The translations under genes and the position numbers were made by a program. Below the pieces are notes generated by a model, which was given only the letters and a program-made list of their open reading frames with translations, was not told the origin of the DNA and did no database searches. Positions 10,748 through 20,455 of a DNA stretch of 64,000 bases are shown here, piece after piece. The stretch lies in the NCBI GenBank assembly GCA_950295325.1, contig OX485803.1, positions 24,058,001-24,122,000 of the forward strand, read 5' to 3'. The first letter of the stretch is position 1. The number at the start of each line of letters is the position of its first letter. Source of the DNA: Polytrichum commune (Eukaryota > Streptophyta > Polytrichopsida > Polytrichales > Polytrichaceae).

Positions 10748-10939
10748 CTGTTATTGCCTCAAACTTCCATCGGCTAGACGCCGATAGTCCCTCTAAGAAG
10801 TTGGCCGCGAAGGGGATCCTTCGCGTAACTAGTTAGCAGGCTGAGGTCTCGTTCGTTAACGGAATTAACCAGACAAATCACTCCACCAACTAAGAACGGC
10901 CATGCACCACCACCCATAGAATCAAGAAAGAGCTCTCAA

Positions 10940-10978
<39 letters not shown>

Positions 10979-11002
10979 CCGTGTTGAGTCAAATTAAGCC
11001 GC

Positions 11003-11060
<58 letters not shown>

Positions 11061-11063
11061 TGG
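10748..11063 (-). pseudogene. Fragment of nuclear 18S rRNA gene (about 315 bp)
   Basis: On the minus strand this reads the universal 18S segment GGAATTGACGGAAGGGCACC, followed by the GGAGTGGAGCCTGCGGCTTA block, the TTGACTCAACACGGGGAAAC block, and on to GAGGCAATAACAGG. Both ends stop abruptly: before GGTCGCAAGG on one side and after CAATAACAGG on the other, where normal 18S would continue TCTGTGATGCCC. The variable loop (GGATCCCCTTCGCGGCC, TATCGGCGTCTAGCCGATGG) is of the non-flowering plant type as I know it. It is an isolated fragment within the large element, not a working rRNA gene. Confidence 0.9.
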
Positions 11064-11698
11064 AGGTGTTAAAAAAATGCCAGGTTGAGAAATTGAATGA
11101 GTCAGGTCGAAGCTCTGTCTTTGCTGTTTTTGCACTCGTAATAGTTTCCTGGATTCTTGAACCTCAGATGGTTATTTCTCAAACTCAACCGGTTTGTCTC
11201 TAAGTAGCAGCCGGATCTCTGTTCATATCAGAGCTAGCTAAACACAATCGGACGAGATACTAGTGTTTGCAAGTCCAACCGGTTACATGTAGACATCCTC
11301 TGGTTTTCATGTATTGAATTGGGGTATATTCTATAGATTCTTCTAAAACGACCGGTACTTTCTTGAAGTCTTTGATCATGTTCATTTTGGTGGTCATGGT
11401 GATTATAGGTACAACAGTTATTAGCATACCTGACTTGAAGCTGAGGTATTATGGTATTTAGGGTTTGGAATTGTTGTACAGGAGTAAGGGTTTGTGGAGA
11501 TTGTCTCCAAGTGTTCATCATTCAAGCTAGCGCAGGTGAGCTGATGTTTCTTGCACAGACTTGTATTGATCGAAGCCCTTCCTACTCAGGTTAATCCTGG
11601 TTTCAATGCTTGCATCTTTTAGGACCGGATTAATGGGTTTTTTTAATGTTGTAGCATCTTCAATGTTTAATGGATGATTATCGGGGGATATTGGATAG
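11064..11698 (+). other. Presumed intron/5' region of the following gene, no exon resolved
   Basis: No confident exon is seen between the 18S fragment and 11699. The stretch contains several splice-like motifs, for example TTGTAG near 11653 and GATAG at 11698. The missing 5' exons of the next gene may lie here in unrecognised form, or may have been left behind when the segment was acquired. Confidence 0.35.
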
Positions 11699-13095
11699 GT
11701 GGAAATGGAAGGTGTTGAGTGCTTCAACATTGCCTCAAATTTGCCTGTTGCTGTCGCCCAAGAGCTGCAATGGTACATCCTTGTTAAAAAGTAGTTTTTA
11801 TGGCAAGGCTGCTTGCCTGTAAATATGCACTGGGCAAAATCATGTTGCGTGGTAACCTTTGAACAGTACGTGGCTCTTAGTTGGTTACTTTTCCGATTAG
11901 CTCACTTCTCCTTGTATATGAAACACGTGATTAGCATGAGATGATTAGTGCATCCAATTCAGGGCTATAGTCATTTTCCTCAAAATTCTCGGAGCTGATA
12001 TAAATATCTTATTGATTATCAGAGGGAAGATTTCTTAGATGCACACTTAACCACACATCACTCATATATAGGCGTCCAATTAAGATAAGTAACCAATTTA
12101 GGCCTTCTTACCTTAACTAGCAAGTGGGTATGCCCCAAAATGCTAATAATCTTCATACCATAATTATGTCAACTGATTCTTCCTTTGGGTGTGACCAGGG
12201 TGTGGGATGCCATAAGGAGCTCTACTCAGTCACAGGCTCTCATTATATTATATCGGACCACTTGTATACTGCAAACAGGTTTAGCTGCTGCCTCAGAGGA
12301 TGGATCTGCAGTCTCTGTCAATGCCACTAAATTCCTACATGGACCACTTTGTAAAGGTCTTAAAAGCTCCGGGAAACGTAAGGACTAAACTCGTGACCGA
12401 GAAATTATGCTGTGTCATTGCTTTTACTTACTAACTCTTTAGTAGGACATAACAACTCCTTGGTGACGAAGGTTGTTGGTTTGTGCATTGCAGAAACCTA
12501 TCTTGCAAATCTTGCACTTTATCCTGGGCGATTCGAGTTGTCATTTCTGCCATCTAATGCACAGGTCTGGTATTCAGGATTGTCCTATTCCTTTCAAGTT
12601 TCTAAATGTGCAATATCATATCACAATAGTTTTTGTTTCCCCAGTTTGTGAGACGACTGAAGGTTCTCTGCTAATACCTTTCTTGTGTTCCTTAAGGTTG
12701 CAAATTCTTACATGACTTACTTGAATGTGTTTCTGGTTTGAGGATGTGAGCAGGCAGTCGTTCTACAGCCTTTGGGTGATGATGGTGTGTTGGTGGTTGC
12801 AAGTGACACAATTCGTGGGTTCACATCTAGAGACCAGGTACTTTGTCATCCTTTGAAATGAAGTTTCTTTTTGCGCAGGCCAATTTGTTGTGAGGAGACA
12901 TTTTGAGTTGAAATGTTTGCACGGGAACCATGTAGACGTAGTCAAAATAGAAACGTCTTATTTGAATCTCAAATTCTTATGTCAACTGAACTTGTGCAGG
13001 CATGGTTAGGTACTATTGCAGAGAAATTAGATACCTCTTTAGAAGAATGGGTTGATACCTCTACATCAAATCTGGAGGGTCAAGTTTCTCATTAG
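11699..13095 (+). CDS. Spliced plant gene, 3' half; possible CCB2/CCB4-like chloroplast cofactor-assembly protein
   Basis: Five exons join with consistent phases: 11699-11772, 12199-12377, 12494-12564, 12754-12837 and 13000-13095. All four introns are GT-AG, and the product ends at TAG. Joined landmarks are AVAQELQWVWDAIRSSTQ, ALIILYR, TYLANLALYPGRFELSFLPS, then AVVLQPLGDDGVLVVASD, TIRGF and AWLGTIAEKLDTSLEEW. No premature stop occurs in about 167 codons, so this part looks intact. The pattern reminds me of plastid-targeted cytochrome b6f heme-attachment factors of the CCB2/CCB4 group, which end in a QPLG...SDT.RGF...DQ.W...A.KLD region, but this identification is from memory and weak. No start codon or transit peptide was found. 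The gene lies inside the large transposable element, so it is either captured or a host gene enclosed by it. Confidence 0.6.
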
Positions 13096-13424
13096 ATTTC
13101 TTGCACTAGTAGAAGAAATTCAGGACTTGCCACATGTGCTTTTCATGAGTACAAAAATCACTGGCTGAAAAATTGGCTCATTCATCAAACTTTTGGAAAT
13201 AGAGGCACCCAAAAGTAGTTGTTTGAATAAGGCTGGTGTTAGCATAAGATGTATCTACCTTATCTTCTGCACTTGTAGGTAGCAAAAGAATGAGAGCATT
13301 AATTGATGGTTTTCCTAATTGCATACAGAGTCTATTACATGAAGACAGAGGATGAAGGCACTGACTACCTTGTTGACCACTCCATTATCTTGTACAATAA
13401 CAACTCATTCTTGTGTGTACTTGA

Positions 13425-14112
13425 GTGAAATATTTGAATGACATTTTGCATATAGAGTTCATACTTTGGGGGAGGTCATAATTCTTAAATCTTGCAACGA
13501 CGTATGTTGTGCACAGTGTCCTTGTGGTAAAGACTTGGCCTCTCTTAAAGTGTGAAGTTTATGATGCTTGTCTCTTAGAAATTGCAACCATGACAATAGA
13601 GTTAATATGTATATTGTATTAGGCATTAGATACGTAGGTTAAATTGGCATTAACTTCATTTGTGCTAATGGTTTGACATTAATGGTCTTATTCTTTTGTA
13701 GGTGAAGAAAAAGAGTATTTATCAAGTCCTAGCGTGAAAAGCTTTCAGAACTACTTTTACTAGAAGTTGAGCTTGCAAACTCACGGTTTTCTTTGGAAGT
13801 TGATTTTACTAGTGTTCATATCGGTGAGTGCTCATTTTTTCAAGGCCAAAGTGTATGTTGAGGTGGATGACGACCAATTTGTTATAAATATGTATGTGAA
13901 TATGTGTGAAATATTTGAATGACATTCTGCATATAGAGTTTATACTTTGGGGGAGGTCATAATTCTTAAATCTTGCAACGATGTGTGCTATGCACAGTGT
14001 CCTTGTGGTAAAGACTTGGCCTCTCTTAAAGTGTGAAGTTTATGGTGCTAGTCTCTTAGAAATTGCAACCATGACAATAGAGTGAATATGTATATTGTGT
14101 TAGGCATTAGAT
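13425..14112 (+). repeat. Two direct copies of a 207-bp segment, 481 bp apart
   Basis: 13425-13631 and 13906-14112 run in parallel from GTGAAATATTTGAATGACAT to AGGCATTAGAT with roughly 10 differences. The intervening 274 bp are not repeated. No coding potential is seen. The second copy ends just upstream of the oxygenase-like pseudogene. Confidence 0.85.
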
Positions 14113-14245
14113 GGAGGGTGCCATTGTCGCCGTCCTCTTGCATTTGGTCATGAATATGACAATGTATTCCAATAAGGAATCAACATTTTATCTATCTGGA
14201 GTTGTAGTTTAGTTCTCTAAATAATGCTCCTGATGATGTCATAGT

Positions 14246-15570
14246 TTGATTTTGCACTTTCAAAACATATATTCTAATAAGTTATTGGTTTTGAATGATT
14301 TAGGATCATTGACAAAAATGAGGATCAAGGTGGCCAAGGCTAATGTAACGTGTGATATATGTCTCATTGAGATCACCAACGAAGCTAAACACATCGAGCG
14401 CCATACCTTGGGTAACAAGCATCAGTGGATGCTTGAGCTGATTTTGAAGAAAGATATTTTAGAATCCTGGAACTTTCAATGGATAAAAAGTAACAATACA
14501 TTTGTGTGTTTAACTTGTTTGGAGCCTATGGACAACAACCTCAGTTTTAAAAGGATTAAGCGACATTTCAAGTCCCAGCATCAACCATTTTCTTCTTTAA
14601 CGGACTATACAGTGGAGATTTTCAAAGTTTTTAGAAAGAATAAATACTATGAATAAAGTGAGTATGATTTTGAGGAAGAGAAGAAAAATTTTAAGACAAT
14701 GGAAGGTCCGGTACGTATGGTGGATGGATTTGAAAATTTATTGGGAGTTTTGAAGTTGAATGTTTTTCCAGTATCTGATCATTCAAGATTTTATGCAATG
14801 GCATCCATTCTTGAGGAGCACGGAAAAAGTACCAACAGAGGTAAATCAAAGGGAGGATCGAGGATGGTCATGTATGGGCAATATGAGAACCATTCATGTG
14901 AATGGTTTATTCATCCCTATGAGAGTTTATATGCTTTGTCAGAGATTTTTATTCATGAAGTATCAAAATGGCTTCAAATTTCATTTCCCGATGTTATGAA
15001 GACTTTGGACAAGAACTTTGAAAATGAAGGTCTTTTGGGAGGAGACGGTCATTTTGGTAACACTCATTTTATTCTATTTTCAGTTACTAGGGATTATTAT
15101 TGTTGTCCTCATGACGATGATACCGACTATGGATATGTGTTTATAGTATGGTTTTTTTCCTGATGGGAAGCTTGAGGTGGAAGAACAACCAAGTTTCTGG
15201 CTCCCAGAATACAAGGTACGGTGTACACCAACAGCGGGAGCAACATTTCTTTTAAATTCAAAGACTATTGTTCATTGTACAACGCGACTAGTTCAAGTTG
15301 GTGTTTTAGGTATTGCTTTGGTACAAAAAAAGTCATTTATGTTACGCTTGAAAAAAAATCTGGATAATCCTTCAAGCAAGATTGGACTGGCGTATTTAAA
15401 AGCCAAGAGAACTTATGAAGCTAGACGGGTAAGGAAATTCATTTATGTTGTTAATTTTTGAAATTGTTTAAACTTGTTATTTCTTTTATGATGAATTTTA
15501 ATAGTTTTCTTCATTGTGATGCTTTCAGAAGCATTCTCAGGGAACTGGAGTAGCAAAAGGTTTCTACTAG
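14246..15570 (+). pseudogene. C2H2-type zinc-finger plus 2-oxoglutarate/Fe(II)-oxygenase-like gene, broken
   Basis: The N-terminal part has two zinc-finger-like patterns, CDICLIEI...H...H (about codon 36) and CLTCLEP...H....H (about 92). The C-terminal part looks like a double-stranded beta-helix oxygenase: an HDD metal-ligand motif (YYCCPHDDD), a strand-rich GYVFIVWFF, and a distal His in GATFLLNSKTIVHCTTR. The final exon is recovered by a clean GT-AG intron (15429-15528), ending YEARRKHSQGTGVAKGFY. Two lesions are visible: an in-frame TAA at 14654-14656 and a one-base excess in a seven-T run at 15152-15158. The distal half resembles TET/JBP-type or other nucleic-acid-modifying oxygenases in general layout, but that is an inference and an ordinary hydroxylase is possible. 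It lies in the large transposable element. Confidence 0.45.
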
Positions 15571-15735
15571 TAGATATTTATGTAATTAGTAATAGAGTTG
15601 TTTGTTTATCCATTTCTTTAACTTTGTAATTGTTCTTACTTTTGTATGAACATTGAATCTCATAATCTTAGTTTCGGGACCCAACACTTAGCAACAAGAG
15701 TGCTGAAACTTTGAGTGTCTTCGGTCTCGATTTTC
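15571..15735 (+). other. 3' flank of the oxygenase-like pseudogene
   Basis: Non-coding T-rich sequence between the TAG stop and the internal terminal repeat. It is a plausible 3' UTR; no clear polyadenylation signal could be assigned. Confidence 0.35.
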
Positions 15736-15805
15736 AGGGGTATGGACTTTAAAAAAAAAAGGTATGGACCGGTATCGGTCCACTCAACCATGCATCCACC
15801 CTAGG
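15736..15805 (+). repeat. Internal copy of the large element's right terminal sequence
   Basis: It reads GGGGTATGGACTTT, a run of A, GGTATGGACCGGTATCGG, then CCACTCAACCATGCATCCACCC. The right end at 20390-20455 has the same order and orientation (GGGTATGGAGTT, A run, GGGTATGGTCCGGTATTGAG, then CCACTCAACCATGCATCTACCC). The sequence beyond it (TAGGGG...) does not start with AAGA, so this copy is not paired with the left end by target duplication. Confidence 0.75.
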
Positions 15806-16759
15806 GGTTTTGAGTCCCATCTACCTCTCTGTTGGTGAGGCTTCTCCCTCTCTTTGGCCCAGGATTTTCGAACCATAATTCTCTGCATTGAAGGGCATTT
15901 GACACTACTCCCATCGCTTAGACTTCAGCACCTGGGGTTGCTTGAATTCCCATGTGTTCCTGCGCATTCACTCATCTTCAAGCCTGCTGTGCCGAAAACA
16001 TAGCCAAATGTTCCGAGGCGACTGAATTTCAAGCAGCCATTGTTTCAAAAGCGATGAACTTTATGTGGAAAACCAGTTCTTTACCCAATACTCAAACCAA
16101 AAAACAGCTTTTTAGAATGAATTCGACTTGCCACTACCAATGCCATCTAATTACCAGCCAATTCACAGGGGCTACAGGTCCACTCTCTGATCATCCCAGG
16201 CATGGATAATATGTTCTATATGTTATCATAAGACCATGGCAGCTTCTAAAAACAAAACAATGTCACAGCATAGGGTAAATGCCATCATCTTAGTTTTAAA
16301 TTCCACTTAGATGTACCATGACATTCTCATACTGTACTTGAATTTGAGACATTTATAATAAAACAGGGCCTGCAATTCTATGCATAGAAATTCCACTTGG
16401 GCACCTGAGATGCAAGGGGAGACTTTCAAAGAATACTTGAGGACAATCGCAAAAGAAGAAATTCAAAGAATACCTGAGGACACTCAAGAACGTTCTATTT
16501 CCTTGTAGGTTCAAATCTAATTTCATATTTCAAGGTTCATAAGATCAAGGACCTTGATTCAAGAATAAAACCAAGTGACAAGCTCTCAGTGCTTGACAGC
16601 TGACTCTTACCTAGCTATATCTTGGAATAAAGCCCTTTCCCATCACCCTAGAGTCAACTATCACAAAACCGTGAAGATAATGCAATCTTCACTGCAACCT
16701 CCTGCCCAACCACAGACAAGATTCCCATAGGATATGCAAAGACCCCTAAACCTGAATCC
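15806..16759. other. No gene recognised
   Basis: About 950 bp between the internal terminal repeat and the minus-strand gene. A short plus frame at 15952-16209 has no recognisable domain. The part next to 16760 is likely the 3' UTR of the minus-strand gene. Confidence 0.4.
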
Positions 16760-17532
16760 TTAAGGCCTCTGCCGCTGGGACGATCTGGTCCTCGTGGAAA
16801 TAGGTTTTCGATTAGCAAGGGTCAATTTCTTCCCCTTGTTCACAGGTGAATTTGTGCGGTCATCTTCGTCACTCTCACCTCTCAGGAACCGATCAATGTG
16901 GGAGTCCTTCTGCCTAAAACATAGCTGGGACAGGGTTTCCCTGTCTTGAAAATTGTCCTCCGAACCCCCGCCATCGTCGGTCTCGTCCGTTGAGAATTCC
17001 ACAAAATCACGAGGGATTTGTGATTGAGTACCCCGCTTGGAACTGCCCAGATTCGACTTCCTCTTTTGAGATACGTCTGCCTCTGGTAAGTTGATGCGAA
17101 CCTCCTTCTCCTGTGGCTGAACCCGTTGGTGGCCCTTTTTTCTCTTCAACCGCCCATTGACTTCCTCGTCACCGCAGGAGACCCTCTCTTCCCACTGCAC
17201 GTCGTTTCTGGATTTTGTGCGCCTCTCTTGAAACTGCAACTCATCGGAAGTGGCGTCAGCCTCGGTCTCGGGTATGATGGAATCATATTGCGCAACGGGT
17301 GCCTGCATTTTTGGAACTGCGAGCTCACGAGTGGCAGGAGGTGCCATTCGGCTGGAATGTGGCTGCGGTTTCGGTGGGGGGGTGACCTTGTTGGCCACAT
17401 CGTCATCTTGGCGGGGCATCCTGCCGGCCAAGTCTTGAAAGCTTCCAACGGAGGGGCTTGGAGTACGTGAAGGAGCTGGTTCCCGCACCTTATCAACCCC
17501 AGAAATCGTTCGGGAGGTTTGTCCAAGGTCTG
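16760..17532 (-). CDS. Low-complexity charged protein, probably the last exon of the minus-strand gene
   Basis: The minus frame from an acceptor-like CTGTGTGCAG (ending at 17533) to the stop at 16760 encodes about 257 residues rich in Arg, Lys, Glu, Asp, Ser and Pro, with no known domain. Recognisable stretches are KPQPHSSRMAPP, GRLKRKKGHQR and a basic tail TRTRSSQRQRP that could act as a nuclear localisation signal. It carries no start codon of its own near the acceptor. It follows the coiled-coil/RING-like frame in the same orientation about 1.15 kb downstream, so I read it as the final exon of that gene. The connecting donor could not be fixed. Confidence 0.4.
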
Positions 17533-18684
17533 CACACAGACAACGATTAGGGAACCAGAGATGATGACAGGGTTTAGCAATATAGGAATTGCGATCCCAT
17601 AAACCCCGGTGACAAACCCTTCCATGACCACACCCATTAGTAGTCAGTACACATCCACTCCCTGGAGTTCAAAGTCCATGTAAGCCACAATATATCAATA
17701 TCACATCGAACTCTACATACAAGTCAATGGTTATCCACCCAGGATATATAGAAACCCATTCCCCTTCTTTGACATCCAGGACTGTCCCAACACAGTCAAA
17801 ATTTCTATATGATGCCTCCATAAGACTCTTCCAAAAGTTATAGACACTGAAGGGCGTCCCGTGTATTCCATAATCAACTCCAACAATCACTAAAAAGCCA
17901 GTTTGAACACTGCACTGTCCACAAACCCTATAGTACATGGCAAACCTCTGCACTGGTATACTACGATGCCAAAAATTTCAAATGAACCCTAAACTTCACA
18001 TTTGATGTCAGTGGACATCCACATGAGAGGGACTGAAGCCCATTCCCACCTAACCCTAAACACTGAAGACCATTGGAAGTACATACAACATCATATTGGC
18101 TCAATACAATCAATACCACAACAAACACCTTCTGAACTATGCCAGAATTTTCAAAATAACCCCTAACTCCTCTTTTTCTCTGTGTGGACCTGGACATGAG
18201 AGGGATTAAAGCCCATTTCCACCACACCCTAACACTGAAACCCATGAACCCTACATACTACTAAATGTTGGCTTCTTCCAATCAATACAAACAATGCAGG
18301 GTCCATAAAACGCCTCATGTATTCTTAAATTCCCCACAAGTACAACGTCCAACCCACAATCAGAAGAGAGAAGTGGACTTTGCTCACGACTAACCCATGT
18401 GTGCAGCTACAAAGTCCAGGAGTCCAGGAGTGCAAGCGAAGCAAGTGCCAACCTCCAATTTCCACAACCATGGAACACGCAGGTGTGGTTATGTTTCCCC
18501 CCCAAAAAAAGTACACAGCATATACCTAAACCAGCATGATGTCCCCAAACCATAACGATGTACCAACAGCAGCATGATAAACTCAAAATGGACACAAAAT
18601 GAGGGGAGTGAGGGGATTACGTGTAAGAGGTGCTCTCTCCCAAGCTGCAGCCATGACGACTCCATCCTTCCCCACCACGGGCTT
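17533..18684 (-). other. Presumed intron with diverged direct repeats
   Basis: This stretch has no coding frame of note. It holds at least two diverged copies of a roughly 180-bp segment, near 17960-18080 and 18140-18250 (shared blocks such as ACATGAGAGGGA, AAGCCCATT and ACCCTAA). In this place such sequence is most simply an intron between the two minus-strand exons. Confidence 0.4.
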
Positions 18685-20157
18685 CTAAATCCCTGTGCAG
18701 ATCCACCAATCCTTGTGCATCTCCATGGCACAGTCTTTGTGGATGCATTTGGTGGACTCACTGAAATGCGTGAGTGCACACCATGAATGGTAAGCGTGGC
18801 GGCAGGAGGCTAAGCGACAATCCCACGCCGGTTGAAAGCCCCGCAAACAAAATGGGCACACACCCACCTGGATTGTGTGAGTGGCGATAGGCTCCTGACC
18901 CCAGTCGTTGTGGATAGCCGGCAACGGCACAGGTGTTGTGGTGGGACGTTCATAGCCAGCCCGCATGCCTCGCAGCTGGGATTGGAGTGCAAGTCGGTGA
19001 CGGCTCCACAAGAACTGCCTCGTCTTAGCGTTGCTCCAGGCTTCCTCGGCAACGGTCAATTTCGCCAACTCCACTATCTCTGCCTGCCCACCACCGCAAG
19101 TCTCCTCAAACATGGCCAGAATTGATTTTTGTGCATCCACTCGGAGCTGGAGGCCTTCAAGATCTCGGTGTATGAAGACCAGACCACTGTCTTCTGGCCT
19201 CACCGAGACCAACTTAGCCCTCAAGGCATCCCGCTCTGCCTCCAACTCCGACAGCTTTGATTGAGCGTCGGAAATGAGCTTGCGGCCATACTCCACTTGG
19301 CTGGAGACCTTATGCAAGGTCATTCTGGCCTCTTCTTTTTCGGCGAAGAGAACCTGCACGTACCCATCCAAGCCCAGGGACTCCCGATCCAACGTCTCCA
19401 AGCACAGACTCCATTCTCCGATAGACATAGCAATTTTTCCCAAAAAAGATATTTTGTGACCTCGTTGCGGTATGATGCCTGCACAATTGATCCCGGAGCC
19501 GGGCACCTGATCTCGCGAGCAATTCTCTTTGCCCAGCTGACACTCCTTCTCCGAATCCACCTCTCCCTTCAGAGAAATCCCCTTGGACTTTGCGGCGTCC
19601 TCTTCCTCTGCCCGCAACTTCTTCAACTGATCCCGACAGGTCCACTCTGCGAAAAGGGCCCAGTTAGTTTCTTTTTTCTTCACAATCTCGTACGCAAACC
19701 CTTTTGCCTCGGAGACGTTCACCATGCGGGTGTTGGGCACCACTGTTTTTTGGTGGCAAATCATCCACATTGTCTCCACCTTACGCACAAACTCCTCGTC
19801 CATTGTAGCGTATCGATAGCCATTGCCATTCTGCCGCGGCCCAAACAAGCTTTCCACATCCGCCTCCTCTAAATGGTGCCCAATCTTAATCTGTTTCGGG
19901 GTGATTCCTCTGTTGCACAAGTTGTATTTCTCTGCAAACCAATCCCTTGTCACTACTGACTTTCGATCCCACAGGATCTCAGGCTGGCAAGCATACAGTG
20001 GATCCACCCAGCTGCTCTTCTTCGCACCTCGTTTTGGACAGAGTAGCCTCTCCTCCAGCTCCTCCCGCGAGTCCTCCGAGTCGGACATGGCGTACACCTT
20101 CACGTCACCGTAACAGCCTAAGAGGACGTCTCCGTAATCGACTCTCGAATGCGACAA
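18685..20157 (-). CDS. Coiled-coil protein with C-terminal RING-like Cys/His cluster
   Basis: A 490-codon frame. After an acidic N-terminus (MSDSEDSREELEERLL at about codon 24, a plausible alternative start) comes an unrecognised region, a charged coiled-coil segment (KLSELEAERDALRAKL near 310), and near the C-terminus a zinc-binding pattern: CPFC, then C, CRH, H, C and a final C..KDC pair (about codons 430-475). This resembles a RING-variant finger of ubiquitin ligases, but spacing is atypical. I do not recognise the full-length protein. The frame is open without stops, unlike most neighbours. It lies just inside the right end of the large element and may be an accessory gene of it. Confidence is for a real coding region, not for function. 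Confidence 0.5.
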   Translation of the reverse strand: MSHSRVDYGDVLLGCYGDVKVYAMSDSEDSREELEERLLCPKRGAKKSSWVDPLYACQPEILWDRKSVVTRDWFAEKYNLCNRGITPKQIKIGHHLEEADVESLFGPRQNGNGYRYATMDEEFVRKVETMWMICHQKTVVPNTRMVNVSEAKGFAYEIVKKKETNWALFAEWTCRDQLKKLRAEEEDAAKSKGISLKGEVDSEKECQLGKENCSRDQVPGSGINCAGIIPQRGHKISFLGKIAMSIGEWSLCLETLDRESLGLDGYVQVLFAEKEEARMTLHKVSSQVEYGRKLISDAQSKLSELEAERDALRAKLVSVRPEDSGLVFIHRDLEGLQLRVDAQKSILAMFEETCGGGQAEIVELAKLTVAEEAWSNAKTRQFLWSRHRLALQSQLRGMRAGYERPTTTPVPLPAIHNDWGQEPIATHTIQVGVCPFCLRGFQPAWDCRLASCRHAYHSWCALTHFSESTKCIHKDCAMEMHKDWWICTGI

Positions 20158-20389
20158 AACGTGACAGCGTACAGCTCCGCGTGCGACAGGCCTCCGGGAA
20201 GAGAGGACAACACATGCGACAAAGGGAGACCATGCTCTTCAAACCCTACTCATTCAGGGCCACACGATCGGGTTCCATCTAACGGCTGTGACACATGCCC
20301 GCCAACGAGTTTGAAACTCCATCATGGTCGGATGAATGACGGAGCAGATTTGGATGACGGTTCTTTTACACGTGTGGTCATACAATTTG

Positions 20390-20455
20390 AAGGGTATGGA
20401 GTTAAAAAAAACAGGGTATGGTCCGGTATTGAGCCACTCAACCATGCATCTACCC
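20390..20455 (-). repeat. Right terminal inverted repeat of the large element
   Basis: The outermost 26 bases match the left end at 4755 in inverted orientation with one mismatch. The inner part contains two GGGTATGG blocks around an eight-A run. AAGA (20456-20459) follows directly, as it precedes the left end. Confidence 0.8.

Larger units (their letters stand above)
4755..20455. mobile_element. Large (15.7 kb) terminal-inverted-repeat element with gene cargo, inserted in a hAT transposase gene
   Basis: The left end reads GGGTGGATGCATGGTTGAGT and continues GGCTCA; the right end, reverse complemented, reads GGGTAGATGCATGGTTGAGT and continues GGCTCA: 25 of 26 bases match, with weaker similarity for another 30-40 bp. 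AAGA stands directly outside both ends (4751-4754, 20456-20459). Removing the insert and one AAGA joins the two halves of the hAT pseudogene in one frame across the junction (TEEESDMCK). Inside are, in order, a transposase-like gene, an RPL21 fragment, an 18S rRNA fragment, exons of a spliced plant gene, a zinc-finger/oxygenase-like pseudogene, an internal copy of the right end, and a coiled-coil/RING-like gene. Superfamily is unassigned; a 4-bp duplication fits several (Sola, Ginger, Chapaev, Academ). It may be a composite of two related elements. Confidence 0.75.

Noticed and set aside
10748-11063. A functional 18S rRNA gene
   Set aside because: Only about 315 bp of about 1800 is present, with abrupt ends and unrelated flanks.
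19261-19872. A 203-codon plus-strand frame opposite the coiled-coil/RING-like gene
   Set aside because: Antisense shadow; the minus frame is longer and has a structured Cys/His pattern.
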